A stretch of DNA of 58,054 nucleotides, from assembly GCA_010015655.1 (NCBI GenBank), contig ML976694.1, positions 248,311-306,364 of the forward strand, written 5' to 3'. Source of the DNA: Bimuria novae-zelandiae CBS 107.79. Its lineage: Eukaryota; Ascomycota; Dothideomycetes; Pleosporales; Didymosphaeriaceae. Below, one piece after another: positions 42,485 to 53,709 of this stretch (its first letter is position 1; every line of letters begins with the position of its first letter). Below the pieces are notes generated by a model, which saw only the letters and a list, made by a program, of their open reading frames with translations, did no database searches and was not told the DNA's origin. A program made the translations under genes and the position numbers.

Positions 42485-44866
42485 AAGGAAAAAGCAAACT
42501 TAGGATATAGAAAATAAGGTTACTTCTAAAAACATTATTTAAAGAATAATAAAAGATAGATTATTTAAGTAGTAATAGCTATACTATAGGTACTAATACC
42601 TATACTACTAAAGATAAATAAAAATAACGTCTCTAATATAGAGCTCGAAGTTCTAGAGATACTAGAAGAAATAGAATAGAGGATAGTATACAAGTACAAG
42701 ATCTTTTTTTAACTAGTAGAAGGAAACTACTAGGTATATAATAGTTAGATACATACACCTAAGGATTACATGCAAAAAATCGAGCTTAAGGGAATAAGGG
42801 CTACTTTAACCTATAAAATTATTACAAAATACTAAGGAAACGTGTTAGTACTAAGATAATAAATTAGAATTTAGGAATAATATAAGCAGGTAGCCTAGTT
42901 CCTTTATAATAAAGAAAATTACTAACTACATAAGATAAAGAGGGAAATGATAGTAATATTATTGAAAAACCCTAACTACAAATTTATTAATAATTATAAA
43001 CTAATAATAACTTGTCATAAACACTTCTCCGACAACTAGTTATAACGCTATAAAGAATTAGGATAGTAGAAGTGCTTTAATAATAAGTGCCAAATACACG
43101 AAGCACACAAAGAAGCTATAGCCTAGTATCCTAAAAGTATAAACGCGGGATTAGCGATAACTATAAGAAACTAATAGATGAAGGGCACGAGCCCTAAGTA
43201 CCTATAATAAATTAAATAGCTAGACTATAATAGGGATTGCCTGGCACACTTATGTTAAAAAGAATAAATAGCAGTATTAGAAACAGCACTATTATATAGG
43301 GATCTAAAATCTTAGGAATATCTAATTATAGTATATAGAAGATAAAGAGAAACCTAAAAGGAAGAAGAGGTCTAGTAAATTAAAAATACTAAAAGCACCT
43401 ATAAATCGCTTTGCTAAAAGTAATAGAAGAAGACTAAAACTAACCTAGAAATAAATAAAGCTATATAAACTAAGATTAAGGAGGGAAAGGATTCCTAAGA
43501 CACTACTAAGTAAGCTAATAACAAGTTAGAAAACTAAAGCGCTACTAGGGAAAAGACCTTACTAGTAAAGGCGCAACTATAATGGTAAAAAGGATAGAAA
43601 TAGGTATAAGTAACTTATAATTAGTAGATACTAAGTAATAGCGCTAGTAGACCCTAAAGCGACCAGATGTCTAATATCTCTAAAAGTAATAAGGAAACAT
43701 AACCTGCCATACTAAAACAAAGAAACACTAGTATAGGTGAAAATAGTAGATAAGGTAATATCCTAAGAATAGAGCAAAGGCTAGTTACGCCTTAAAATAA
43801 CGCTATTACCTATTAGCCTAGCTAAATTCTAGAGCTAATATGGCTTTATAATAATAAATTTTAAAAGTATAAAAGTAATTATTAGCTATAATTAGCTTTT
43901 AAAGTATAACCTTATTATTAACTAGTAAAAGAAGACGCTACTTAGCTAAGGACCTACGCTAAAAGTCGCTAATATATATAAATTTTAAAAAATATAGCTA
44001 TCAACTCTAGATGCCCCGGTAGGGCGGGTTCAAGGATAAGCTAAATAACTTTTAGCTACTAAGATTACAAAAGTTATAGAAGAAAATCTAGGCCAAGTAA
44101 GGCGAATATAAGTATAATACTTAGGCCTAAGAAAAGCGGCAAAAGCCACTAATATTTTACTAAAATACTAAAAAAATATATAAAACTCTTTAAAGAAATT
44201 AAAGAAAAAAAAACTACTAGAACACTAAAAATAAAATTATAAAATACCCTTAGTAGAGTGCATAAAGCTACGCTTAGAATAATTATAACGAATATTTATA
44301 AACTAGGAAAAAGAAGTACCGGATTACTTAAAAAAAAGTCTAGCAAAATAGTATATTTAAGAAAGTTAAAGCCTGGCGGCTTTTCTTATACTTTAGGTGC
44401 CTAAGAAGAATAGCAAGCTACGACTTTATATAGATTATAGATAGCTAAATAAGGTTACAATTAAGAACTAGTACCTATTACCCTTAATTACAGAGCTAAT
44501 AGATAGACTCTAGAGAGCTAAGTAGTTTATAAAATTTAATATACGCGATAGATATTACCGCATACAAATAGCTAAAGGATATAATTAGAAAACTATATTT
44601 AAGACCTTATATAGCCTATACAGGTACTAAATAATGCCTTTTAGACTAATAAATGTGCCTACAACGTTTTAAACGCTAATTAATAAAGCACTATATAAAT
44701 ACCTAAATATATTCTATATAGCTTATCTTAACAACGTACTCATCTACTCTACCGGGACACTTGAGGAGCACATGGAATATATAAAGAAAGTACTTATAAA
44801 ATTAAAAGAGTATTAATTACTCCTTTATCTAAAAAAATACAAATTCTACGTTATAAAAATAAAGTA

Positions 44867-46750
44867 ACGTGTTTTACAAGCGAGTGCGCATTACAAGCGA
44901 GTGCGCATTATAAGCGAGTGCGCATCCCACCAACTTTATACACCTCTATATACAAATATCTTAACCACGTTAAGAGATAATATCTAGATATTAATAAGAT
45001 AGATTAAGCAATATCTAAAGTATCTTTTTACACGTGCGTGAGTTATGTCCAGTCTCTCTGCACCTCTTACAGCGCGTTAGGGCCTGGCGGCTACGGCCTG
45101 ATTACTCTGTATCTTAACGCTATTTACGCTCTATCTGCTAGTTAGCCTCCTTTTAAGCGAGTATGTCCTCTCCCTCTCCCTTTATTAAGGTCCCTTACCT
45201 TTATATCTGCTTCTTCTTGCGCTGCCTACGCTTTATTACTGCCTTATTAGCTCTTTTAAGGCTGGTGATCTAATCGCGTATTAGCTTAGCTAAGAGCATT
45301 ATTACCTCTACCCCTTTCTTAAGCTAGCTAATTACCTTAATAATTAAGGCTAGCGACGAGCTCTTATGCCGCTATACGTAATTATGTATTAATATTAATT
45401 AAGTATTAAGCTCGTGTACGTTGCTTAGTGTTTAAGCCTCCCAGAGAGCCTTTGTAGTAGCTAGAGGAGTAGGCGTACGGAGCTACACATCTAGCTTTAA
45501 TAAAATAACGTCTGGCTAGAGAGGAACAAGGCCTGCACCTTAAAAGGCTAAGTAAATATTAGCTACTATAAATAATCGCGTAAAGGCTGCCTTAAAGGCT
45601 AGCAGAAACTTAAACTTTATAATATAGTTAATGTAGTCGCGCATTAGGCTCTTAATCTGGCGACTATACGCGCGCTTTAATGGCAAGAAGCAGCTAACGT
45701 CGAGCGGCTATAGTAGGTAGAATAAGTGTGGCGGCATGCAAAGCGTGTAGATATTATTTTCCTTATAGAGCTCTTAAAACTCGAGAGAGTAGTAGCTCTT
45801 ATAGCTATTAAAGATAAGTAGTCGACGCGCCCTAACTATCTTGCCTTTTATATACTTAATAAAGTGCTTTAGCTACTTAACTCTAATCTTATTAGTTATC
45901 TAGCTATTATTACTAATAGTAATAGCCTAGTCGCGTGGGATATCCTCCTTATACTAGGTAGATAGGTAGTGCTAGCTAGTAAAGATAATAAATAGTAAGA
46001 TAGCCTAGCTAGTAGCGTTAATTTTTTAGATTACTATCTATCGTGCACTTGTAATTACCTAGCTAAATAGCCTTTAGCTAGCCTCTCCTCTCTAACCCTA
46101 TTATAATAAGCTAAGTTATAATCTTGCCTATTATAAAGCTAACCTTATTAAAGTTGTAGACGTCCTTATTATAAATACTGTACTTAGCCTTTATCTACTC
46201 TATAAGCTTAAACTAGCTCTTAATTAATATAGGATCCTTGCATAGAGCTCTCTGCCTATTATACGCTTAATTAAATCGCGTTATAAGGCTATTTATACGC
46301 TTAACAAAGTTGCGCGGCTAGTAGACGCTAACCTAACCTCCGCTATGCGCAGCGAGTAGCTTATTAGCTATATTACGTATAGCCACGTACGTAGGCGCAA
46401 ATCCACGCTGGTCTAGGCTAAGTATGTACCTAATAATTACCTCCTCTTTTAGCTAGGTAAGCTTTTTTAAGTTAGGCTAGTAATTGCGTCGGGCAGGCTT
46501 GCTAGCGCGCCAGCGGTGGAGTATATTTTAAAAAATATTAAACGTCTATGCAGCGACTACCTTACTCTAAAATTAATTTTATTAAAAAGCTAATATAGTA
46601 AGGTGTATATTAGCCTTATAAAAAGCTGGCTAGGCTTTAGTTAGGGGCGCCATAGTAGGTAGAAGTTTACGCGTTACGAAAAGTTGGTGGGGTGCGCACT
46701 CGCTTGTAATGCGCACTCGCTTATAATGCGCACTCGCTTGTAAAACACGT
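44867..46750 (-). mobile_element. Pogo-like DNA transposon P3 in element C RT
   Basis: 1,884 bp between TA at 44865-44866 and 46751-46752. Each end carries three direct iterons of the type ACAAGCGAGTGCGCATT, in inverted orientation at the two ends, followed inside by CCCACCAAC. It interrupts the RT coding sequence, which resumes beyond the TA. Confidence 0.92.
45015..46653 (-). pseudogene. P3 transposase, RIP-degraded
   Basis: ATG at 46653 (MAPL start); the frame ends near 45015 after the knuckle RCKRCRETGHNSRTC (about 45030-45080), all four ligands intact. The interior is the closest relative of P4. Length from ATG to stop is not a multiple of three, so small indels are present. Confidence 0.8.
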
Positions 46751-48827
46751 TACCTAGGATTTATTATCTTACAGAAAGGTGTAGCTATAGATCTTAAAAA
46801 AATTACTACTATATAAAAATAGCTCGAACTTAAGTTAGTAAAAGATATTTAGTCCTTCTTAGGATTCACTAACTTCTACCAGAAGTTTATTAAGAACTAC
46901 TCTAAAACTATAGTACTAATAACAGAACTTATAAAGAAAGATAAGTAAATAGGCTTTATAAAAGAGGCTGGAAAAGCTTTTAAGAAGCTAAAGACACTTT
47001 TTCTATAAGTACTACTATTATAGATACACGACCTAAGAAGACCTATAAGAATAGAAATAAACGTATTAGATTACGCACTAAGAGAAATACTCTATAATAG
47101 TATAAAGATAAGAAATAGAAGCTAGTGTTCTTCTATTTAAGAAAGTTCTTAGGAGCAGAACTTAACAATAATATTTATAATAAAGAACTACTTAGGATAG
47201 TAGATGTCTTTAAATAATAAAAAGCTTAACTTACTAAAGCAAGCTTTAAAATAGAGGTGTAAATAGACTACTAAAACCTTACTAGCTTTATATTAACTAA
47301 GAAACTTAAATAAAGATAAGTATAATAAGCTAAATTCTTAGTAAATTTTAATTTTATAGCATACTAATAACTAGGAACGCTTTATAGCGCAGCAGACGCC
47401 TTAAGTAAAAGATTAGACCTTATTAAGCATGAACTAGAGCTGTATAACGTAGTATTATAGGCAAGAAATAATAGAACTATTAAATATAATTAACTAATAA
47501 TTAAAGCCCGCATTACTAGCCTGCATTACACTAGACTAGAGGTATGCGACTTTCAGGACTATAGCCAACTCACGAGAGAACAACGCGAGGAATACGACCT
47601 ATTTTAGAAGGGGATTAATAAAATACGACAAGATCATAAAAATAGAGTTATTATAAGACTAGGATACCAAGAAACCCTAATTAAAAGGCTATATAAACTT
47701 AGAAAATAAGGATATCTAGATATTAAAGAAATAACGTATTATATTGTAAATAAATATGCTATCCCTAAACTTAAGCAAACGATAACTAAGGTTATAAGTA
47801 GCTAAATAAGTATAGTAAAGTATAATAATAGACTTTATAGTAAAGCTCCAGAGATCGCCACAGCCAGGAACGAAATAAATATGTAACACTATTATAGTAA
47901 TAGCAGACTACTTAACTAAGATACGCAAGTTTAAACCTATAAAAGAATCCATAACAGCAGAAGAACTGGCCTACGAAGTAAATAACGTAGTATTTATAAA
48001 ATATAGGCTACTAAAAGAATTTATCACAGACAGAGACAAGCTCTTTATGTTAAAGTGCTAAGATATATTTATAGCAGCCCTAGGTGTTAATAAGAAGCTT
48101 TTAACAAGTTTTTATCCTTAAACTAATAGATAAATAGAACGTACGAATTAGATCCTAGAAGAATACCTACGATTCTATATTAATAAATAATAGGATAATT
48201 AGGTAAAGTTACTACTAATAGCCTAGCTAGCATATAATAGCATAAGGTCAGGAACAACATGGTATTCCCTATACTACGTTAACTATAGATATAAGCTAGT
48301 TGCTTATTAAAATCTATAAGATATAGAAAGTATTTCCGTGAAAGCCTAAGATAAGGCTTAAAAAATAAAAAAAACTTTATAAAGTCCTAAAGAAAAAAAT
48401 TACTTAGAAAACTCTTATAGTATTTAGAAACGTAAATAAGTAAAGAATTTAGAAACTAATCCTTAAAAAGACGGATAAAGCTTTCCTATTAAAAACAAAT
48501 TTAAGGATAAAACGACCTAGTAGAAAACTAAATTATCTCTAAGTAGGCCCTTTTAAGGTATAAGAAACTAAGGGACTAGTTATAATAAAATTACTTTTAC
48601 TACTAGACACGAAAATACATCCTATATTTTATAAATTATTTTTAAAACTAGCACTACTAAATGCTCCAGTTAAGATCTAATTAGACCTAGAAAACGACGA
48701 GTACAAAGTAAAAGAAATTAAGGACATAAAAAGAATTTAAAGTTAGCCTAAATACTTAGTAAAATAGAAAGGATAGCTAGAATAATACAATACTTAAAAG
48801 CTAAAAGAAAATCTTACAAACTATAAG

Positions 48828-49004
48828 TATTGCAAAAGGGCACCTTGCTAGAGCTTTCTACGCTAGTTAGGGTTGATCCAAGCAGCCAAGTAGCCAAGCA
48901 CGCGATCTCCTAAACCCCTAAATAGTTTAGCGTCTCAGTAGAGCTTCCTCTCCTTAATAGACTTTGTTTACGAGCTCCCTGATCGAAGTTGACTGTGCGC
49001 GACA
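48828..49004. mobile_element. Solo LTR at the end of the element C chromodomain
   Basis: 177 bp, TATTGCAAAAGG to GTGCGCGACA, with perfect TSD ATAAG (48823-48827 and 49005-49009). A diverged copy of its right about 140 bp lies at 53340-53484. Confidence 0.85.
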
Positions 49005-49034
49005 ATAAGTTATTAGTATTAAAATACTATTAGT

Positions 49035-49504
49035 AGCACCTAAAGGAGGAATAGTATCCTTAGAAAAATTCATAAGGAAGTTAAAAAAATTAAAAGATAA
49101 AAAGGAATTAGCCTATAGCTAGCCTAGATTAGTAGAAGGTATAAATAGTAATAGTTTAAAAGTAATAATAGTACTTATACCCTTTAAAGACTCCTCTTCT
49201 AACTAGTCTAGAATATTAGCTATATAGGTATTATAAGTAGTAAAGGCCTGCTCCTCTTCTTCTATCTACGTAATTTTTAACTTTAAGCAAGCCGCCTCCG
49301 CTTTCGCCTAAAGCAAGGCTAGGCGTTTTTTTTTTCGCTTTATAGCCTAAACCCTCTCCCACTCTTTCTCAGGGACCTAAAGGCTACCCTTAGCATAAAC
49401 CGCGATACAGGCAGCACACTACCTAGTAGCAGTATTTATAAAACACTTTAGGATATTCTTCTTTTTATAACACTTACAACGTATTAGTATCTCTAAACCT
49501 TAAG
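49035..49504 (-). pseudogene. Antisense accessory ORF of element C (truncated)
   Basis: On the minus strand from about 49504 (QGLEI with TAA read as Gln). A Cys cluster follows (RCKCYKKK, CFINTATR, CAACIAVYAKGSL), then EKEWERV, a Lys/Glu-rich coiled-coil-like segment, YNTYIAN, LEEESLKGI, LGQLQAN, and FLSFNFFNFLMNFSKD near 49060. Each block has a counterpart in the same order in the antisense ORF of element B. The start is missing because the element is truncated at about 49510. Stops are TAG/TAA only. Confidence 0.68.
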
Positions 49505-49510
49505 TATAAA

Positions 49511-50437
49511 TATAGTGAGCGTCATCCGTGTGCCTCCTGCCTGGACCATGTCTGGCCGCAAGTCCATGCCCAATGTTTCGGCAAAGGAAGCGATCCTCAA
49601 AGGTAAAATTTTGTTTGGCGTTGAGGACGCTGGGTCTGGAGGGTTTGGAAGTAGCCGGTCCAAGGTAAGTGCAACGCTGCGAAGTGATATTTGAGGCATG
49701 TTCTAACCTTTGCAGATCACTGTGCGTGTGCAATGATCTGATCTTGAGCGACAATGGGCCGCTTTCCCTCTGTTGTCATTGGTGGTGTATGAAAAGCTGC
49801 TTCTTGCATTGTTAGGCCGCCACGATGCCTTATTCTCGGTGTTATTGGTATTGGTTGGTCGATGCGACGTATTCATGCAGTATAGTTTCAAGCATCCTCT
49901 TCGCCTAGATGGACTACAATGCACTTTCTCACAGAAAGATGTACATGTTAGACAATGTTGCAAGATGTTTTGCTTAATGCGCGGGTGTGATGGAGTAGCG
50001 CTTATTAATCAAAAAGAGCCTTCCTCTGTTTCGCTAGAAATCATTTCGCTTCTCCTCACTCCCAAACAAAACTCGGCCTCGATGGCTTCAACTACAAACT
50101 ACACTCCCCTCATCCATCCAAGTAAAGGATGGAACCGTAACTGCACAGTTGTGCATCACAAAACAGTCGATATCTCTTGGAAGGTTCTTCGATCTAAGAC
50201 TTATGATTGCCATTGCTCGTGCGACGCACCTCCCTTGTTGAGATGCTCCGCAATGCAAGGCTGAGAAGTGTCGCTGAAGCACGTGGCGATAACAGAGATG
50301 AAAGGTCAGTTTCAGAGATGATGCTTCGAACCCTGAAACGCCATGGAATGTGGACATGATACAACAAAATCCTTTGCCGTCACCAACGGCCTGAATCATG
50401 CGAAACAGAAGCTTCACATCTTTTGTGAACTCTTGCG
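49511..50437. other. Intergenic region, non-RIPed
   Basis: Normal composition begins abruptly at about 49510, marking the truncation of element C. Apart from the possible mini-gene at 49548-49736 no coding signal stands out; overlapping frames at 49770-50260 on both strands have no domain. Confidence 0.4.
49548..49736 (+). CDS. Possible two-exon fragment of a gene, unknown
   Basis: ATG 49548 (MSGRKSMPNVSAKEAILKGK) runs 39 codons to AAG|GTAAGTG at 49664/49665. A 51 nt intron has a TTCTAAC branch and TTTGCAG acceptor (49715); exon 2 adds six codons (ITVRVQ) to TGA 49734-49736. All splice signals are textbook, but the product is only 45 residues, and the locus adjoins the breakpoint of element C, so it may be the 3' end of a gene whose 5' part was lost (the frame stays open upstream to about 49515). 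No homology recognised. Confidence 0.3.
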
Positions 50438-51758
50438 ATGCTTTCCGAGATATTGTTCATTGCATTTCCACTCTGTACGGCCGGTGCTGCGATCGTGGTT
50501 GATTACCAAAAGGCATGGACAGCCAGGGGCGACAAATTACCTGATTTCAGGTTCGCTGGGTACCACCAGAGTCAAGTCGCCCTTCCAGCGCTCGACAGAC
50601 CCGCAACGATAACAATCAGCCCTGCGAATACAACTGGAGATCGAACGCCCGCGATTCAAGCTGCTCTTGACCAAGTCGCACAAGGCGGAGGCGGAGTAGT
50701 CCAGCTCGTAGCCGGAACCTATGCGTTGTCTGCGGGACTATTGATTTTAATTGGAACAACTCTTAGAGGCGCGGGAATTGGTAATACAGTTCTCACGGTA
50801 AATAACCTCACTAAAGACGTTGTGACACTAGGACAAGCGAATTTGAAGAAGCAAAGAGGAAAAGCAACCAACATAACAGACACGGTGACCGTCCTAGACA
50901 CTAGCCGACTTTCGATTGGCAAGCCAGTCTATGTAGAGCGAGGTGTTACCCAAGCTTGGATTAATGGGATGGGTATGACGCCTCAGAAGAAGGCAGATGG
51001 CGCGCCTCGGGACTTTGACTGGGTCGAAGTAAGTTGTAAATAGGGACCACAGCAACGCATACGCGCATGCTGACCAAGTATAGCCGGGTAAGCGCGTGTA
51101 GCAGCCGCGACAGATCAAGTTCATCAGCGGGAAGCCCGTAACGCTCAACATTCCCCTCACAGACTCATTGGATGGACAGAATGGCATCATGCCACCTATA
51201 CAGCTAACGCCCTACACGCCTCCTGTCCAGCCCTCCGAGATGGCCACCGAGAACCTCAGTATGCGCGTCGAGCCATCTTGCTCCGGGCAAAGTTTCAGCA
51301 ACTTAACGTGCGCATCGTCAGCAGTGCATGTTTCGTCATGGGCGACCGACTCTTTGGTGCGCCATCTGGATCTGACTGGCTTCAACCACGGCATTGACAT
51401 CGCGCGCTCCGCATCTCGTATCACAGTCACGGAAGTGACCATGAACCGTTACGGTCCCGTCGACAACACCGCTGGCTATGCAATCGATGTGGCCATCGAC
51501 GGTACGCAAGTTCTGGTGCACAACGTGAAGAATAGAGGCGACGGCAAGAGCCGGAGCGTTGCAACCGAAAGTCTGACACCAGGGCCAAATGTGTGTCTGG
51601 GATACGAAATAGAAGAGGGCATTCAAAATATTGGTATCGAGCCTCATGAACGTTATGCTCATGGGTTTCTCAACGAAAGAAGCAGGGTCGTGTCGGTGAT
51701 TGTGACGGTTCAGTATGGAAGCTTGGGCCACCCGCATACGTGCGGCCCGTCCACGTGA
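50438..51758 (+). CDS. Secreted pectin-lyase-fold (beta-helix) protein, probably C-truncated
   Basis: Candidate CDS join(50438..51028, 51102..51758), 415 residues. ATG 50438 starts a hydrophobic leader (MLSEILFIAFPLCTAGAA). The N-terminal domain has TPAIQAALDQVAQGGGGVVQ and GTTLRGAG, typical of the Pectate_lyase_3-like beta-helix family; the exon 2 part has MATENLSMRVEPSCSG, MTGFNH-like LDLTGFNHGIDI and TESLTPGPNVCLGYE. The donor GTAAGT is at 51029. The natural-looking acceptor TATAG (51083, branch GCTGACC) leads to an in-frame TAG at 51099-51101; using that TAG itself as acceptor keeps the frame at the cost of six codons. The end (after HERYAHGFLNE) diverges from what I recall of the family and stops next to RIPed DNA, so the C-terminus is probably lost. 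It may act on plant polysaccharides; activity doubtful. Confidence 0.65.
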
Positions 51759-52158
51759 TCCACAGTATATAGCTCCATAGAGTAGTTACTTAATTAACAA
51801 CGATTGCCTTAATATACTTTTTTAATATTATAGTTATAAGCCTAGTTTGCACTTGCTAAGGCTACCACTTACTTATAATTATTTATAATAATCCTATAAT
51901 ACTTACTATTTATAACATATGTAATAGCTACACGACTTTATAATAGCGATAGAATCTAATCTTATAATAACGCGTGTTAAAGTAATCTTTAATAAGCCTA
52001 AGGACTAGCAGGTATAGATCTTTCTTCGTAAGTATACCACGCAGCAGCACGATCTATAGTAGTATTATAACCCTAACGTTGCTATAGCTAACCTGCCTCT
52101 ACTAATAGGGCCTGTTAGGCCTATAGCGCACTAATATAAAGTTAATAAAGCGCCTAGT
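51759..52158. other. RIPed sequence
   Basis: TA-rich repeat debris without assignable coding content. It ends in CTAGT (52154-52158), the TSD of the next solo LTR. Confidence 0.5.
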
Positions 52159-52551
52159 TGTATCGGCGCTGGTCACTCAAAGGATCCTTATAGGTGACTC
52201 TACTGCAGAGGCATATGGGAGTGCGTGGTTGAGAGGGGAAACCAAGATACGATTGAGTGCCAATAGGCCTGGTACGAAAGAATATAGAAAAGGCACCAAA
52301 CTACATACAAGGACAGGAGGATCTAAATACAAAAGAACACTTCGGAAATATCCATCTGAGCCAATAGAGTAGCAGTGTGACTACGTGCTTCGAAGAGGAA
52401 AGTCCGAGACCTGTAACGGGGCCGAAGCTAGGAGCGGAGCCGCCGCCAAGTCGGATGCAAGTCCGATACGGAGGGGTATCAGGAGAATCGTCGCGGTCTC
52501 CGAATATATTCAGCTAAGTAAGAAGGGTTGCGCCGCTTCAACTTCGTCACA
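52159..52551. mobile_element. Solo LTR with perfect TSD
   Basis: 393 bp, TGTATCGGCGCTGG to CTTCGTCACA, flanked by CTAGT at 52154-52158 and 52552-52556. GC-rich, CpA retained, within RIPed DNA. No related copy elsewhere in the window. Confidence 0.85.
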
Positions 52552-53339
52552 CTAGTATAATATATACTAATACTAATTTATATATAACTAATATAAGAAG
52601 TATCATGCCCGCTACCTTAAGTAAAAACAAGCGCTTTAAAATCTAAATATAAATATTAGTAAGAAAATTACTGAACACTATATTAACTTACTATATAATA
52701 AGGATACGCTATACGCGCGGCTTATTTCCTTTAAAAAGTATTTTATACTATTAATAGCTATTTATTTATATAACTTAATTAATAACTATAAACGCTTATA
52801 TATCCCGCTAAAGTTACGTAATTTTAAAAATTAGCTATAATTATAGATTAAATTTACTAGCTAGTGCCTTAAAATTAATTTATTTAATGTTAAAGGCACG
52901 CGCGTATAAGAAGACTTTTTTATAATAGTTAAAAATATTAACTTTAATTACGCTAGGCTTAAGCTAATTAAGCTATTTAAATATAAAAATAATAACACGC
53001 AAATAGTTACGCTAAAAGACTATATTACTATTTATATAATATATATTTAATAAGTTTAGCCTAGTTCCTAAAAACTTAATAGTATAGCGGATAATCTTTA
53101 AGTGGCAAAGATATAAAGTAATAATAAGGCTATTAGTTAAACGCTAAGGAGCGTATATCTCTATAGTAATAAATCTTTATAAATCTTGTATTTTACTTTT
53201 TTTAATATTACAGTTTATATAATTTCTTAAAAAAGTTATAAAATTTAGGTACTAAAAATTACAAAAATAAATTTTTTTAAGTAAGAAAGTAGGATGTTTA
53301 AAGTACTTTTTATATAAGGCTTTTTCTATTTTATAATAT
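52552..53339. other. RIPed sequence
   Basis: Strongly AT-rich repeat debris; family not recognised. Confidence 0.5.
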
Positions 53340-53484
53340 ACTAAGTAGCTAAATAACTAAGTAGCTAAGTAGCTAAGCACGCGATCCTCTTAAATCTATA
53401 AATAGTTAGGCGTCTTAGTAGAACTTCCTCTCCTTAATAGACATTATTTTCGAACTCCCTGATCGTTGTTGACTAAGCGCCACA
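53340..53484. repeat. Diverged LTR remnant, same family as 48828-49004
   Basis: Shares AAGCACGCGATC, CTTCCTCTCCTTAATAGAC and CTCCCTGATCG in the same order and spacing with 48880-49004, ending GCGCCACA. RIPed; no TSD found. Confidence 0.75.
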
Positions 53485-53709
53485 ATAGAAATATACTAAA
53501 CTTTAAAAAGTCTCTATTTAGTATCTCTATATTAGAAAACTGAAGAAATATTTTGTTTATATGTGTTTTTGTACGTAGGGCGGATGCTTAATGATGGACC
53601 CCACATTGCCAAGACGGGAATCAATAAAAACGAGCTCCTTCGCATAACTACCCTCGACCACCATTACCTTTAGCTGTCACTCACCACAACCTCCGGCACC
53701 TCGCCAAAC

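Larger units (their letters stand above)
38900..48830 (+). pseudogene. gag-pol of element C, RIP-dead and interrupted
   Basis: The gag segment after P2 resembles the Ty3 capsid C-terminus (LIKLAVQINNQLYKQQ around 41590). RT: YPLPLITELIDRLQRA-like near 44470, IMPFRLINVPTTFQTLINKA near 44640, YLNN in place of YLDD (44724-44735, both Asp to Asn). RT stops at the P3 insertion and resumes at 46753 with LGFIILQKGVAIDL and [12 protein letters not shown]. Integrase (about 47840-48250) includes VIADYLTK, EFITDRDKLF and LLIAQLAYN. The chromodomain (about 48690-48830) resembles YLVKQKGQLEQYNT. The solo LTR 48828-49004 lies right at its end. Confidence 0.85.
38500..49510 (+). mobile_element. 3'-truncated Ty3/gypsy chromovirus (element C) with five nested insertions
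   Basis: Plus-strand gag-pol can be followed from about 38900 to 48830 once later insertions are removed: P2 (39480-41348), solo LTRs (41655-41886, 42041-42484, 48828-49004) and P3 (44867-46750). An antisense accessory ORF lies after the chromodomain (49035-49504). It ends near 49505-49515 where un-RIPed DNA starts, without a 3' LTR; the left limit, near 38500, is uncertain and no LTR was identified. Strong RIP throughout. Confidence 0.82.

Noticed and set aside
44867..44935. Three regular 17 bp repeats at a transposon end, CRISPR-like at first sight
   Set aside because: No spacers, mirrored in inverted orientation at the other end of the element; they are transposon iterons.
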